A DNA stretch of 45,309 nt from Actinomycetales bacterium (GCA_018970205.1 JAGWWW010000010.1:1-45309), one strand, 5' to 3'; positions 17,258 to 26,184 are shown, numbered from the stretch's first letter. Numbers and translations are program-made. The notes: generated by a model from the sequence alone, not told the origin.

Positions 17258-18445
17258 GCCGTCGGTGCGTGCGCCGCGGGCGAACCGCATGACACACGCT
17301 GCCAGCACGCTGGTTGCGACTGATGCGCACAGCACCCCGACCTTCGCCTGCGCGAGCAGGCCAGGGCTATGGGCGAATGCCAACTCGCTGACCAGCAACG
17401 CCACGGTGAAGCCGACGCCCGCTAGGCATGCGACGACCGCTAGTTGGCGACGTCCCAAACCCGGCGCCACCTCGCCGCGCAGCCAGCGCCGAGCCACCCA
17501 GAAACCCATTGCGACACCGAGCGGCTGACCGACGACAAGGCCGAGAATGACCGCTGCCCCAGGCGCGGCTATCCCGCCACCGCCGCTGGTGAGGTCGACT
17601 CCGACGGACACGAACGCGAACAGAGGCACCGCGGCGCCTGCAACCCAAGGCCGTAGCACCCGGTCGACAACATCCGCGCCAGTCTCATCACGACGGCTCT
17701 TGGCTGTGCTGCAGGCGAGCCCGAACGCCATGCCCACGATGGTGGCGTGCACCCCGCTGTCATGCATCGCCCACCAGCCGACCACGAAGACCGCGGCGTA
17801 CACCGGACCGAACCGAACCTCTTGCCGTTGGAGCAACGCCCAAATCGCGACACACACCGCTGCGACGAGCAGCGGCACTACTTTGACCGAGCCAGCGAAG
17901 GCCGCCGCGATGATCAGGATGGACCCCACGTCGTTCATCACTGCGAGCCCGAGCAGCAGGACGCGCACCCCGGGGTGCACCCCACGCCCCGCGATCGCGA
18001 GCACGGCGAGCGCGAAAGCGATATCCGTCGACGTCGGGATCGCCCAGCCCTGTCGAGCCGGCGCATCAGCGCCGCTGGCCGCGCACACCGCGAGGAATAC
18101 GCCGGCCGAAGCGGCCATTCCGCCGACCGCGCCGAGCACCGGCACCACCGCCTGCCGCATGGAGGCCAGGGTGCCCGAGGTCAACTCATGCTTGAGCTCC
18201 GCGCCGGCGACGAGGAAGAAGAACGCGAGCAGGAAGTCCGCCGCCCATTGCAGCGTCGTCAGATGCAGCCCTGTGCCCGGTACGGAGACGACGTGGTCGG
18301 TGAACCCGCGGTACCACTCACGCAGCGGCGAGTTCGCTGCGATGACACCGAGCGCCGCCGCTGCGAGCATCAGCCCGCCGCCGACGGTCTCGTCGTGCAG
18401 CACCCGCCGCAGCCAACGTTGGTCGGTCCGTGGTCCGGCCATCAC
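17255..18445 (-). CDS. nhaA: NhaA-family Na+/H+ antiporter with altered ion-site residues
   Basis: 396 residues with about 12 membrane segments. NhaA landmarks are present: AGAELKHELTSG, IPTSTDIAFALAVLA (D141, the unwound helix 4), and GVGFTVALLVSELAF. Two key positions differ from E. coli NhaA. The DD pair of helix 5 is N171-D172 (VMNDVGSI), and the helix-10 lysine (IGKPLG in E. coli) is Q307 (VGQPLG). An Asn-Asp pair is typical of electroneutral antiporters, so stoichiometry may differ. The start is GTGATG overlapping the acs stop. The gene is not part of the mycobacterial order here. Confidence 0.9.
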   Translation of the reverse strand: MMAGPRTDQRWLRRVLHDETVGGGLMLAAAALGVIAANSPLREWYRGFTDHVVSVPGTGLHLTTLQWAADFLLAFFFLVAGAELKHELTSGTLASMRQAVVPVLGAVGGMAASAGVFLAVCAASGADAPARQGWAIPTSTDIAFALAVLAIAGRGVHPGVRVLLLGLAVMNDVGSILIIAAAFAGSVKVVPLLVAAVCVAIWALLQRQEVRFGPVYAAVFVVGWWAMHDSGVHATIVGMAFGLACSTAKSRRDETGADVVDRVLRPWVAGAAVPLFAFVSVGVDLTSGGGGIAAPGAAVILGLVVGQPLGVAMGFWVARRWLRGEVAPGLGRRQLAVVACLAGVGFTVALLVSELAFAHSPGLLAQAKVGVLCASVATSVLAACVMRFARGARTDG

Positions 18446-20394
18446 TCGTCCTCGGCTGTCCCCGCGGACAACCCTTCGGAGATCAGGCGCATCACCGCGG
18501 GGTCTGCGAGCGTGGTGACATCCCCGAGGCCGCGGTTCTCAGCGACATCACGAAGAAGCCGCCGCATGATCTTGCCGGAGCGGGTCTTCGGCAGTTCGGT
18601 GACGATGAGGACGCGCTTGGGGCGTGCGATGGCGCCGATCTCGTGCGCCACATGGGCGCGCAGCCGCTCGACGATGTTCTCGTCCTCCTGGTGACCCTGC
18701 CGGAGGATGACAAAGGCCACGATCGCCTGCCCGGTCACATCGTCATTCGCGCCGACGACAGCGGCCTCGGCGACAGCCGGGTGCGCGACCAGCGCTGACT
18801 CGACCTCCGTGGTTGAGATGCGGTGCCCGGAGACGTTCATCACGTCGTCGACCCGGCCGAGCAACCAGATGGCGCCGTCCTCGTCGTACTTCGCGCCGTC
18901 CCCAGCGAAGTAGCGACCGGGCCAGCGGGACCAATAGGTGTCGACGTAGCGCTGGTCGTCGCCCCAGATCCCGCGCAACATCGACGGCCACGGCTCGGTC
19001 AAGACCAGGTAGCCGCCGTGACCGCGGCCGACCGGCTCGCCGTGGTCGTCGACGACGGTGGCGCCGATGCCGGGCAGGGGCGACATCGCCGAGCCGGGTT
19101 TGGCGTGCGTCACGCCGGGCAGCGGGCTGATCATGATGGCGCCGGTCTCCGTCTGCCACCACGTGTCGACAACCGGGCAGCGGTCGCCTCCGATGTGCTC
19201 GCGGTACCACATCCACGCCTCCGGGTTGATCGGCTCGCCGACCGAGCCGAGCACGCGCAGGCTGCTCAGGTCGTGCTCTGCGGGGATGTGGTCGCCCCAC
19301 TTCATGAACGTGCGGATCGCGGTCGGTGCCGTGTAGAGGATCGACACCTTGTGCTTGGCCACGATCTCCCACCAGCGGCCCTGGTGCGGCGTGTCCGGTG
19401 TGCCCTCATAGATCACCTGCGTCGCGCCGTTGGCCAGCGGCCCGTAGACGACGTAGGAATGCCCGGTGACCCAGCCGATGTCCGCAGTGCACCAGTAGAC
19501 GTCGGTCTCGGGCTTGAGATCGAACACGGCCCAGTGCGTGTACGCCGCCTGGGTGAGGTACCCGCCGCAGGTGTGCTTGATTCCCTTGGGTTTTCCGGTG
19601 GTGCCGGATGTGTAGAGGATGAACAGCGGGTGCTCGGAGTCGAACGCCTCGCACACATGTGTCGGCGCCTGCCGGTCGACGACGTCGTGCCACCAGACGT
19701 CCCGCTCACTCCATGCGACGTCCTGACCGGTGCGCCGCACCACGACCACGTTGCGCACAGTGGGGGAGTCCTCGACCGCCTCGTCGACGGCGTGCTTCAG
19801 CGGGAAGGCCGAGCCGCGGCGGTAGCCCCCGTCTGCGGTGATGACCATGACCGCGCCGGCATCCTCGATCCGGCTGCGCAGGGCTTCGGCGGAAAACCCG
19901 CCGAAGACGACTGAGTGCACCGCGCCGACGCGCGCGCACGCGAGCATCGCGACGACCGCCTCCGGGATGAGCGGCATGTAGATCGCCACGCGATCGCCGG
20001 TCTTGACCCCGAGCTCGGTGATCGCGTGGGCGGCGCGGGAGACCTCGGCCAGCAGTTCGGCGTACGTGATGGTGCTGCTGTCGCCTGGTTCGCCCTCGAA
20101 GATGAGCGCTGCCCGGTTGCCGTTTCCTGCTGCCACATGGCGGTCCAGGCATGACTCGGTCACGTTGAGTCGGCCTCCGACGAACCACGACGCGAACGGC
20201 GCCTTCGACCAGTCCAGGACCTCGGACCAGTCCTGTCGCCACTGCAGCCGGCGCGCCTGCTGATCCCAGAACGCGAGCCGGTCAGAGACGTCGTACACAT
20301 CCGCGCCCACGTTCGCGGCGGCGGCGAACGCATCGGACGGCGCGAAACGCCGGTCTTCGTTCAGCAGGTTCGAGAGTGTGCTGTCGGCGTCCAT
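18442..20394 (-). CDS. acs: Acetyl-CoA synthetase (AMP-forming)
   Basis: Activates acetate to acetyl-CoA through acetyl-AMP. 650 residues, the usual length. ANL motifs: the P-loop YTSGTTGKPKGIKH, WWQTETG, the hinge GRVDDVMNVSGHR, and PKTRSGKIMRR with the lysine that protein acetylases silence. In actinobacteria such control involves cAMP-linked acetyltransferases, which would fit the nearby crp, but no such gene is in the window. The ATG at 20394 follows GAGGAGAG. nhaA overlaps its stop, so the two are probably co-transcribed. Confidence 0.97.
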   Translation of the reverse strand: MDADSTLSNLLNEDRRFAPSDAFAAAANVGADVYDVSDRLAFWDQQARRLQWRQDWSEVLDWSKAPFASWFVGGRLNVTESCLDRHVAAGNGNRAALIFEGEPGDSSTITYAELLAEVSRAAHAITELGVKTGDRVAIYMPLIPEAVVAMLACARVGAVHSVVFGGFSAEALRSRIEDAGAVMVITADGGYRRGSAFPLKHAVDEAVEDSPTVRNVVVVRRTGQDVAWSERDVWWHDVVDRQAPTHVCEAFDSEHPLFILYTSGTTGKPKGIKHTCGGYLTQAAYTHWAVFDLKPETDVYWCTADIGWVTGHSYVVYGPLANGATQVIYEGTPDTPHQGRWWEIVAKHKVSILYTAPTAIRTFMKWGDHIPAEHDLSSLRVLGSVGEPINPEAWMWYREHIGGDRCPVVDTWWQTETGAIMISPLPGVTHAKPGSAMSPLPGIGATVVDDHGEPVGRGHGGYLVLTEPWPSMLRGIWGDDQRYVDTYWSRWPGRYFAGDGAKYDEDGAIWLLGRVDDVMNVSGHRISTTEVESALVAHPAVAEAAVVGANDDVTGQAIVAFVILRQGHQEDENIVERLRAHVAHEIGAIARPKRVLIVTELPKTRSGKIMRRLLRDVAENRGLGDVTTLADPAVMRLISEGLSAGTAEDE

Positions 20395-20497
20395 GCGCTC
20401 TCCTCTTCACCGGGCTTGCTCGGGCGGTTCTGCGGCCGACACTCGCCGCGGCAAGAGTAGCGGCGCGACCAGTGCGGGGGTGCACGAAGATGAGCGC

Positions 20498-21355
20498 GTG
20501 GAGAGCGGCTGGCTGCAGGGGGATGCGTTGCTCGCTGCGATGAGCGCACCTACTGTCATGGATGCCTGTGCGGAGGCGCAGGCGGAGGTCGACGCTCTGC
20601 TCAAGACTCCGCCGCTGCGCCGCCCCGGTTCCGCCACCGGCGCGGCTGTCGCCGCGTTGCGCGAGCACGCCGCGCACGGCTCATCCGCGCTCATGGGGGC
20701 CGACTTATCCCTCTCAACATTCCGCGCTGTGCGCGGCGACGGCTCCCCGCTCGCGTCCACTGTCGCAGTCGCAGAGTCGTTGCTGCTGGCGTCAGTGCGC
20801 GATGCCCGCACATTTGCGGACAGCCCGCTCCGGGCGCTGGCTGCGTGGCATGTCTTGGCCACTGGGCACGGGGGCATTGACCCGGATACCCGCGGCCGCC
20901 CGCGGCTGCCGGGCTCGCCGGTGCGCCACGACCCGCTGAACACGGGCATCGAGCCCGCCGATGTCTCGGCCATCGTGCAGCACATAGTCGCGCTCTCCAC
21001 CGGGCTGGCTGTGCCGAGTACGCCCGCGGTCGTAGTTGCGTCGTCCATCCACGCGCTCATCGCGGTCGGGCAGCCATTCGCAGAAGCGAACGCGGTGATC
21101 GGTCGTGCCGCGGCGAGGGCGGTGCTGGTCGCCCGGGGCGCCGACCCCGACGGCCTCACTGCCTACGAGGCGTCCATCGCAGCCTCCGGCCGCCCCGCAT
21201 ACGTCACACAACTGCGGGCACTGGCGTACGCCGATTCCGCAGCCGCAGCACATGAGGCATGGTGTGGCTGGTTGGTCTGGCACTGCGGCCATATCGCTGC
21301 GGCGGCGAACCGCGCGGCGCGGGACCTATCCGAGGGCGCGCCGCCGGGCCCGTGA
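20498..21355 (+). CDS. Conserved protein of unknown function (Rv3662c-like by position)
   Basis: About 285 residues, helix-rich and Ala-rich, with no signal peptide or membrane segment. I cannot name a domain. Visible features are AALREHAAHGSSALMGADLS, a short RALAAWHVLATGHGGIDPD stretch, a conserved-looking PRLPGSPVRHDPLNTGI and a C-terminal WCGWLVWHCGHIAAAANRAA with two cysteines. It sits between acs and the HAD/ssd genes, the place of Rv3662c. The start is uncertain: GTG 20498 has GAAGAT six bases upstream, GTG 20480 is an alternative, and the frame is open to 20378. Its end overlaps the convergent HAD gene by 30 bases. Confidence 0.7.
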   Translation: MESGWLQGDALLAAMSAPTVMDACAEAQAEVDALLKTPPLRRPGSATGAAVAALREHAAHGSSALMGADLSLSTFRAVRGDGSPLASTVAVAESLLLASVRDARTFADSPLRALAAWHVLATGHGGIDPDTRGRPRLPGSPVRHDPLNTGIEPADVSAIVQHIVALSTGLAVPSTPAVVVASSIHALIAVGQPFAEANAVIGRAAARAVLVARGADPDGLTAYEASIAASGRPAYVTQLRALAYADSAAAAHEAWCGWLVWHCGHIAAAANRAARDLSEGAPPGP

Positions 21356-22156
21356 CCGGGCGACGCTGACAGCAACAGAAAGCGCCACCACACCGAGGGC
21401 CACCGTGGTCGCCGCGCGCGGGTCCACTTTGCCGAACCGGTCTCGCAACGACACGGTGCGGTGCCACTTGTGGATCGGCCAGTGCCGCTGCTCCGCGATG
21501 GTGCGCAGAAGCGCATCCGGGTTCACTGCATGCGGCTGCCCGACCACTTCGAGCATCGGCAGGTCGGTGGAGGAGTCTGAGTACGCGTGGCAGGTCGCCA
21601 AGTCCCAGCCCTGCGCCGAGACCAGGCTGCGGATGGCCTCCGCTTTTGCCTCGCCGTATGCGTAGAAGGAGATGGCGCCGGTGTAGCGGCCGTCTCGAGT
21701 GGCCAACTGCGACGCCACCACGAAGTCCGCGCCGAGACGCGCCGCGATCGGCTCGACGACGTCGCTGCCCGAGGCGCTGATCACCACGATCGCCCGGCCG
21801 GCTGCGCGGTGCTCGTCGATGACCTCGACCGCCTCCGCGTGCAGCAGCGGGTCCACGACCGTGTCGATGGCCTCGGCCACGATGCGTTGCACGGTCTCCA
21901 CCGGCCAGCCCGTGACGAGCCTGCTGAGCTCGCGCCGCAAACCCTCTGTGGTGCGCTCGTTGGCGCCGCTGAGGGAGAAGATCAACTGGGCGTACGCGCT
22001 ACGCGCCGCGGCCCGGCGGCCCATCAGGCCGCCTCGGTAGAACGGCCGGGCGAACGCCAGGCTCGACGACTGCGCGAGCAGCGTCTTGTCGAGGTCGAAG
22101 AACGCCGCCGAGCCCCACCCGCCGTCCGGCGGTGTCGACAGAGCCACGTCGTTCAC
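21326..22156 (-). CDS. HAD-superfamily phosphatase, SerB-like subfamily IB
   Basis: 276 residues, like Rv3661. Motif I FFDLDKTLLA carries the nucleophilic Asp, motif II VISASGSDVVEP the Ser, YGEAKAEAIRSL the motif III lysine, and YSDSSTDLPMLEVVG the acidic motif IV. A hydrophobic C-terminal helix (TVALGVVALSVAVSVA) followed by Arg-rich residues may anchor it to the membrane. The substrate is unknown; phosphoserine is possible but these Tad-linked members are usually left unassigned. The GTG at 22156 follows TAACCT by six bases, so the mRNA is probably leaderless. It is divergent from ssd. Confidence 0.87.
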   Translation of the reverse strand: MNDVALSTPPDGGWGSAAFFDLDKTLLAQSSSLAFARPFYRGGLMGRRAAARSAYAQLIFSLSGANERTTEGLRRELSRLVTGWPVETVQRIVAEAIDTVVDPLLHAEAVEVIDEHRAAGRAIVVISASGSDVVEPIAARLGADFVVASQLATRDGRYTGAISFYAYGEAKAEAIRSLVSAQGWDLATCHAYSDSSTDLPMLEVVGQPHAVNPDALLRTIAEQRHWPIHKWHRTVSLRDRFGKVDPRAATTVALGVVALSVAVSVARSRARRRALG

Positions 22157-22162
22157 ATCGCA

Positions 22163-22168
22163 AGGTTA
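22163..22168 (-). promoter_or_regulatory. -10 box, leaderless HAD phosphatase transcript
   Basis: TAACCT on the minus strand, six bases (tgcgat) before GTG 22156. Confidence 0.55.
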
Positions 22169-22410
22169 TGGCAGAAGGGCCACGCCAATGTGGCTCACGG
22201 CCGAGGTTTCCTTGCGGCGCTGCATGTGCTGAGGCGCGGCTGACCCGGTCCGTTGAGCCACTGTCTTGCAGGTCCGCGCGTACATACGCATCTAGCGGCC
22301 GGACGTCGCAAGGCCCCGGCTGGGATTCTCATTCGTGCGCGAGCCGCATGTCGCAAAGGCGTGGGGGCCGGACGTCGATGCATGAGTAACCCGGCTGAAC
22401 AGGCACCCCG

Positions 22411-22478
22411 GTCGTCGGCTCGGGCACCCCGGTCGCCGCCTCCCGAAAACTAGTCGTCGGCTCGGGCACCCCGGTCGC
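22411..22478 (+). repeat. 26-bp direct repeat upstream of ssd
   Basis: GTCGTCGGCTCGGGCACCCC plus GGTCGC occurs at 22411-22436 and 22453-22478, period 42. A shorter GGCACCCCGGTCG also occurs at 22402-22414. Non-coding as far as can be seen. Confidence 0.7.
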
Positions 22479-22501
22479 TGGCTTTAGCACGACTGTTGCT
22501 C

Positions 22502-22538
22502 TCGTCCACAGATCCGCAAGCGCGAACACCTGTCCACA
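22502..22538 (+). promoter_or_regulatory. Two DnaA-box-like sites before ssd
   Basis: TCGTCCACA (22502-22510) and CTGTCCACA (22530-22538) each differ by one base from the actinobacterial DnaA box TTGTCCACA. They are 28 bases apart and end 17 bases before the ssd start. They could be DnaA regulatory sites. Confidence 0.4.
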
Positions 22539-22554
22539 GGGTCCGTGCCGGCGC

Positions 22555-23946
22555 ATGTCAGAGCGCACCCTCGCCGGGTTCTCTCCGGTCGTGAACGAGT
22601 CCATACCGACCCTGGTCGTGATTGTCTCTGACGACGATGCCGCGCATCGCGCGCATCTTTCAAGACCACAGCCGACGCAGTGGCCGGCACTGCAACTGGT
22701 GCGCTCGGAGCAACTGCTCTTCGGCGTGGCCGACTCCGCAACCGTGCTGGTGCGAGACGCGGCCACGGTGCCTGCGTCAGCGCTGGTGAGTGTGCCCGGG
22801 ATTGACATCCGCCACGCGCGCGACGCCAGTGAGGCATACGAGGTGGGTGCGCAGGCCGTTGCGCACATGCACGCTCTGAACCCGGGCGCAGAGACTCGTG
22901 CTCGCCACGATGCCGGCCTCGCAGGTCCCGAACCCGCCGCGCATTCACCAGCGTCGGGTGGCGCTGCAGAACACGACGCCTCCGCGCTGCTGGCGCGCAC
23001 GCCGTCAGCTGCTGAAGGCTTCCCGTTGACAGACCCCGTTGAGGCACGGGCCGATATACCTCGTGCGCAAACGCACCCGCCGGGCGGCGATGCACGCCGA
23101 GACCTCCCCGTACCCACTGTGCGCCCCGCCGCAGCGCGCGCCTCCAACCACGACTCGTCCGCGCCCGTCGTTCTCGTGGTCAACGCGGTCGGAGGCGCCG
23201 GTGCGTCGACGCTCGCCTGGGCCGCTGCCGCCTTCTACGAGTCCACCCGGGGCGCCGCGGCAATTGTGGACGCGGACGACCGCAGCCCCGGCCTGGACAT
23301 CTGGACCTGTGACGAGAGCACCCCTGCAGTCCGGTGGCCGGATCTCGCGGCAGTCACCGGTGCGGTCGACCCGCAACGGCTGTGGCAATGCCTCATTCAC
23401 GTCACACCGGGCCTGCGCCTGCTGAGTCACGGCCGCGTCCCGCTGTCGCCGCCGGCTGCGACGGCAGCCGCCGTCACGGACGCGCTCGCTGCGCACCCGG
23501 TCGTCATCGACTGCTCCAGCAGCCGGGCTGGCGAGGCGATGACCGAGGTCTTGCGACGCGCCGACGCAGTCATCGTCGCCTCTACGGCAACCGTCTCCGG
23601 CTGCGCTGCGGCGCGTACCCGCATCAACTCCATCCGCGACGACATCAGCCCGGGGGTCGGGGTGCTGGCCGCGCTGCGGGAGCGTCACCCCGGTGTCTCT
23701 CTCAGCGCGGCCCGCGAGGCGCTCGGAGTTGATGTGCTCGCGATCCCCGAGGATCCACGCGCAGGAAGGTCCCTGCGCGAGCGAAGCCTGCGCCCGTTCC
23801 TCAGCCAACGCTGGGCACCGCTCGGACAGGCATTGGAACGGTGCACGGAGGCCGTCGCGACGCGCCCGGCACCCGCGTCATCCCTGCGTGGGCTGCGCAA
23901 CCCCGCCAAATCCGCTTTGCGCGTCGTACGAGGTGCCAAGCCGTGA
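22555..23946 (+). CDS. ssd: Ssd/CpaE/TadZ-like ATPase-fold protein
   Basis: 463 residues, like Rv3660c. An N-terminal receiver-like region (to about 110) is followed by a long Ala/Pro-rich linker. From residue 203 comes a MinD/ParA-type domain with the atypical P-loop VGGAGAST (212-219); both lysines of the canonical KGGxGK loop are missing, as is common in the CpaE/TadZ group. IVDADDRSPGLDIW is the switch region. CpaE/TadZ proteins place Tad pilus machines; Rv3660c (Ssd) affects septum formation when over-produced. The stop overlaps tadA (GTGA). The ATG at 22555 has only a weak CAGGG upstream; GTG 22591 is an alternative. Confidence 0.85.
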   Translation: MSERTLAGFSPVVNESIPTLVVIVSDDDAAHRAHLSRPQPTQWPALQLVRSEQLLFGVADSATVLVRDAATVPASALVSVPGIDIRHARDASEAYEVGAQAVAHMHALNPGAETRARHDAGLAGPEPAAHSPASGGAAEHDASALLARTPSAAEGFPLTDPVEARADIPRAQTHPPGGDARRDLPVPTVRPAAARASNHDSSAPVVLVVNAVGGAGASTLAWAAAAFYESTRGAAAIVDADDRSPGLDIWTCDESTPAVRWPDLAAVTGAVDPQRLWQCLIHVTPGLRLLSHGRVPLSPPAATAAAVTDALAAHPVVIDCSSSRAGEAMTEVLRRADAVIVASTATVSGCAAARTRINSIRDDISPGVGVLAALRERHPGVSLSAAREALGVDVLAIPEDPRAGRSLRERSLRPFLSQRWAPLGQALERCTEAVATRPAPASSLRGLRNPAKSALRVVRGAKP

Positions 23947-25100
23947 CCCCCGACTTCGCGCAGCTGGTCGATGAAGTTCGGGCGCGGCTTGCCGACGGCG
24001 CCGGCGCGCGAGCGTCGGCACCGTCACTCACCGTCGCCGCAGTCGCTGAGGCCCTGTCAGACCTACCCGTGGTCGTTCCTCAGCAGTCCTGGGACGACCT
24101 CTGCGTAAGGCTGCACGACCATCTCGTCGGCGCGGGCCCGCTCGGGCCGCTGCTGCGAGATGCGAGCGTCACCGATGTGCTCGTGAACTCCCCGAACGAT
24201 GTTTGGGTGGACACCGGGGCCGGACTCATGCGGGCGGACGTGTCTTTCGCTGATGAGTTGGCGGTGCGCGAGTGCGCCCGGCGGCTTGCAGCCGGCGCCG
24301 GTCGACCGCTGGACGACGCCCACCCGTGGGTTGACGCAGTCCTGCCCGGCGGCCAACGGCTCCATGCCATCGTGCCGCCGCTCGCGGTCGACGGGACTGT
24401 CATCTCGCTGCGCTGCTTCGGTCTGCGCAAGCCGACGCTGGACGATTTACGCGCCGCCGGCATGTTCGTCGGCACCGGTCACGACTACGTGCTCGGCCTG
24501 CTCGAGCATCGTCGCTCGGTTCTCGTCACCGGCGGCACCGGCAGCGGCAAGACCACCCTCGTGCGCGCGCTCATCAACGCGTGCGACCCGACACAGCGCA
24601 TCGTCATCGTCGAAGACACCAGTGAGTTGCGCCCCCATCACCCGCATACCGTCAGCCTCCAGGCGCGCGGCAGCGGCGGTGTGCAGGAAGTGGGGCTGGC
24701 TCACCTCGTCCGGCAGGCGCTGCGCATGCGCCCAGACCGCATCGTGGTCGGTGAGGTGCGCGGCGAGGAAGTTGTAGACCTGCTGACCGCCCTGAACACC
24801 GGCCACGAAGGTGCGCTGGCAACCATGCACGCCAACTCCCCCGCACAGGTCTTGTCGCGAGTTGAGTTGCTCGCCGCCCGCTCGGGGTTGGCTCGATCGG
24901 CCCTGAACATGGCAGTCGCCGGCGGCATCGACGCCGTCATACACGTCAGCCGCCTCCCACACCGGCACGTCTCCGAGATCGCGGTGGTCGCGCAGACATC
25001 GGGTGCCGCTGGTGCGGCGGAGCTCGTCACTGCGTGGTCGGCGCACGTGCCCGCCGAGGCGTACGCAGCATCGCAACTTGACACACTCGCAGGGTTGTGA
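23943..25100 (+). CDS. tadA: Tad pilus assembly ATPase TadA/CpaF
   Basis: Hexameric secretion ATPase that powers Flp/Tad pilus assembly at the inner face of the membrane. From GTG 23943 it has 385 residues: an N-terminal domain with LLRDASVTDVLVNSPNDVWV, Walker A GGTGSGKT starting at G197, EDTSELRPHHP (Asp box), a Walker B-like RPDRIVVGEVRGEE, and the His box ATMHANSP. The GTG overlapping the ssd stop fits operon coupling. The next gene begins two bases after the stop. Confidence 0.94.
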   Translation: MTPDFAQLVDEVRARLADGAGARASAPSLTVAAVAEALSDLPVVVPQQSWDDLCVRLHDHLVGAGPLGPLLRDASVTDVLVNSPNDVWVDTGAGLMRADVSFADELAVRECARRLAAGAGRPLDDAHPWVDAVLPGGQRLHAIVPPLAVDGTVISLRCFGLRKPTLDDLRAAGMFVGTGHDYVLGLLEHRRSVLVTGGTGSGKTTLVRALINACDPTQRIVIVEDTSELRPHHPHTVSLQARGSGGVQEVGLAHLVRQALRMRPDRIVVGEVRGEEVVDLLTALNTGHEGALATMHANSPAQVLSRVELLAARSGLARSALNMAVAGGIDAVIHVSRLPHRHVSEIAVVAQTSGAAGAAELVTAWSAHVPAEAYAASQLDTLAGL

Positions 25101-25101
25101 C

Positions 25102-26184
25102 GTGGTCAGGCTCGCACGCGCACGGCACTTCCCAGTGCTCCACGCCACCGGCAGACGGCTTCAATTTCCGCGACGTGAGAGCAGCCGTCAAGAACTCTCC
25201 GCAGCCGAGTTCATACGGCTGCTTGACGCTCTTCACATTGCGTCGTCAGGAAGCGCCGATGCCAGGCAGGCCACTGCGTCAGCGCTGCGGGCATGCGAGC
25301 GGGCCTGGGCCGCTGCTGCCGCTGCTGAAGTGGAGTTGATGCGCAACCCCTGGCCGGGCCTGTCCGCGACAGCGATGGACCCGTCAGTGCGAAGCGGATG
25401 TGAGGTGTTTGCCGCATCCTGGAACTCCTACACAGGTCAGGGCGCGTCGCTGGCCCAACTCGTCTCGCATGTGCGCCGCATGTGCCGCATCCGGGCTGAG
25501 ACCGAGGCGCTGGTGCGCGAGGAGACGGCCTCGCTGGCCATGAGCGCGCGCCTGCTCAACGGTTTGCCGGTGCTCTCGCTGCCGCTCGGCGCACTCATCG
25601 GGGCCAACCCTCTGTCCTGGTTGGTCGCAAGCGCGGCAGGGAGGGTGGTCCTGACCCTCGGATTAGCCCTGCAGGCGGCCGCATGGTGGGTCAGTCGCAC
25701 GCTCATCCGGCGCGCCACCCGGGACGACCCCACCGGCACAGCCGTTGCCGCATGCGCGGCAGCCCTTGGCGCGCTTGCCGCCCGTCCGGGGGCCGTTCCG
25801 ATCGACCTCGCGCGCGACAGCCGCAGCATCGCAGGGATGGACCCCACGGGGTATCTCGCCGCCGTCGCCGATTCCCTCGAGGTCGGCGCCTCGCCGCAGA
25901 CCGCGTGGCTCGCCGCCGCGCACCATCGCGATGCCTGGGGTGCCGTCGGGGAGGCGATGTCCCAGATGTCGGCAGCGGGCAGCCTCGCGCCGGAACTGCT
26001 GATATCCCTGTCAGACGATGCCGCCCAACGGCAACGTGCGCAGGTTCGCGAGCGGGTACGGCGCACGGCCGTCCTCATGCTCTTGCCCACCGGCTTGCTC
26101 TCACTTCCGGCTTTCATGCTGCTGACCGTGGTGCCGCTGGTCGCCGGTCACTTCACGCAGACCACGTGGCTGCCGAGTCCCTGA
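25102..26184 (+). CDS. Fused TadB-TadC-like pilus platform protein
   Basis: 360 residues from GTG 25102, one base after the tadA stop. Two type II secretion F-like helical domains are visible in tandem: residues about 35-140 ending before a pair of membrane segments (LPVLSLPLGALIG and VVLTLGLALQAAAWWV), then about 230-320 (GYLAAVADSLEVGASPQTAW...), and a final membrane pair (LPTGLLSLPAFMLLTVVPLV). In M. tuberculosis these correspond to separate genes Rv3658c and Rv3657c. The protein probably forms the membrane platform for pilin assembly. The start upstream of 25102 is open but would overlap tadA heavily. Confidence 0.78.
   Translation: MVRLARARHFPVLHATGRRLQFPRRESSRQELSAAEFIRLLDALHIASSGSADARQATASALRACERAWAAAAAAEVELMRNPWPGLSATAMDPSVRSGCEVFAASWNSYTGQGASLAQLVSHVRRMCRIRAETEALVREETASLAMSARLLNGLPVLSLPLGALIGANPLSWLVASAAGRVVLTLGLALQAAAWWVSRTLIRRATRDDPTGTAVAACAAALGALAARPGAVPIDLARDSRSIAGMDPTGYLAAVADSLEVGASPQTAWLAAAHHRDAWGAVGEAMSQMSAAGSLAPELLISLSDDAAQRQRAQVRERVRRTAVLMLLPTGLLSLPAFMLLTVVPLVAGHFTQTTWLPSP

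Larger units (their letters stand above)
22157..22554. other. Intergenic region between HAD phosphatase and ssd genes
   Basis: 398 bases without a supported gene. It holds the HAD promoter at the left edge, a 26-bp direct repeat (22411-22436 and 22453-22478), and two DnaA-box-like nonamers close to ssd (22502-22510 and 22530-22538). A short frame at 22382-22453 has no family or good start signals. Confidence 0.5.

Noticed and set aside
22382-22453. 23-codon frame MSNPAEQ... in the ssd upstream region
   Set aside because: It is built from the GGCACCCCGGTCG repeats and has no ribosome-binding site.
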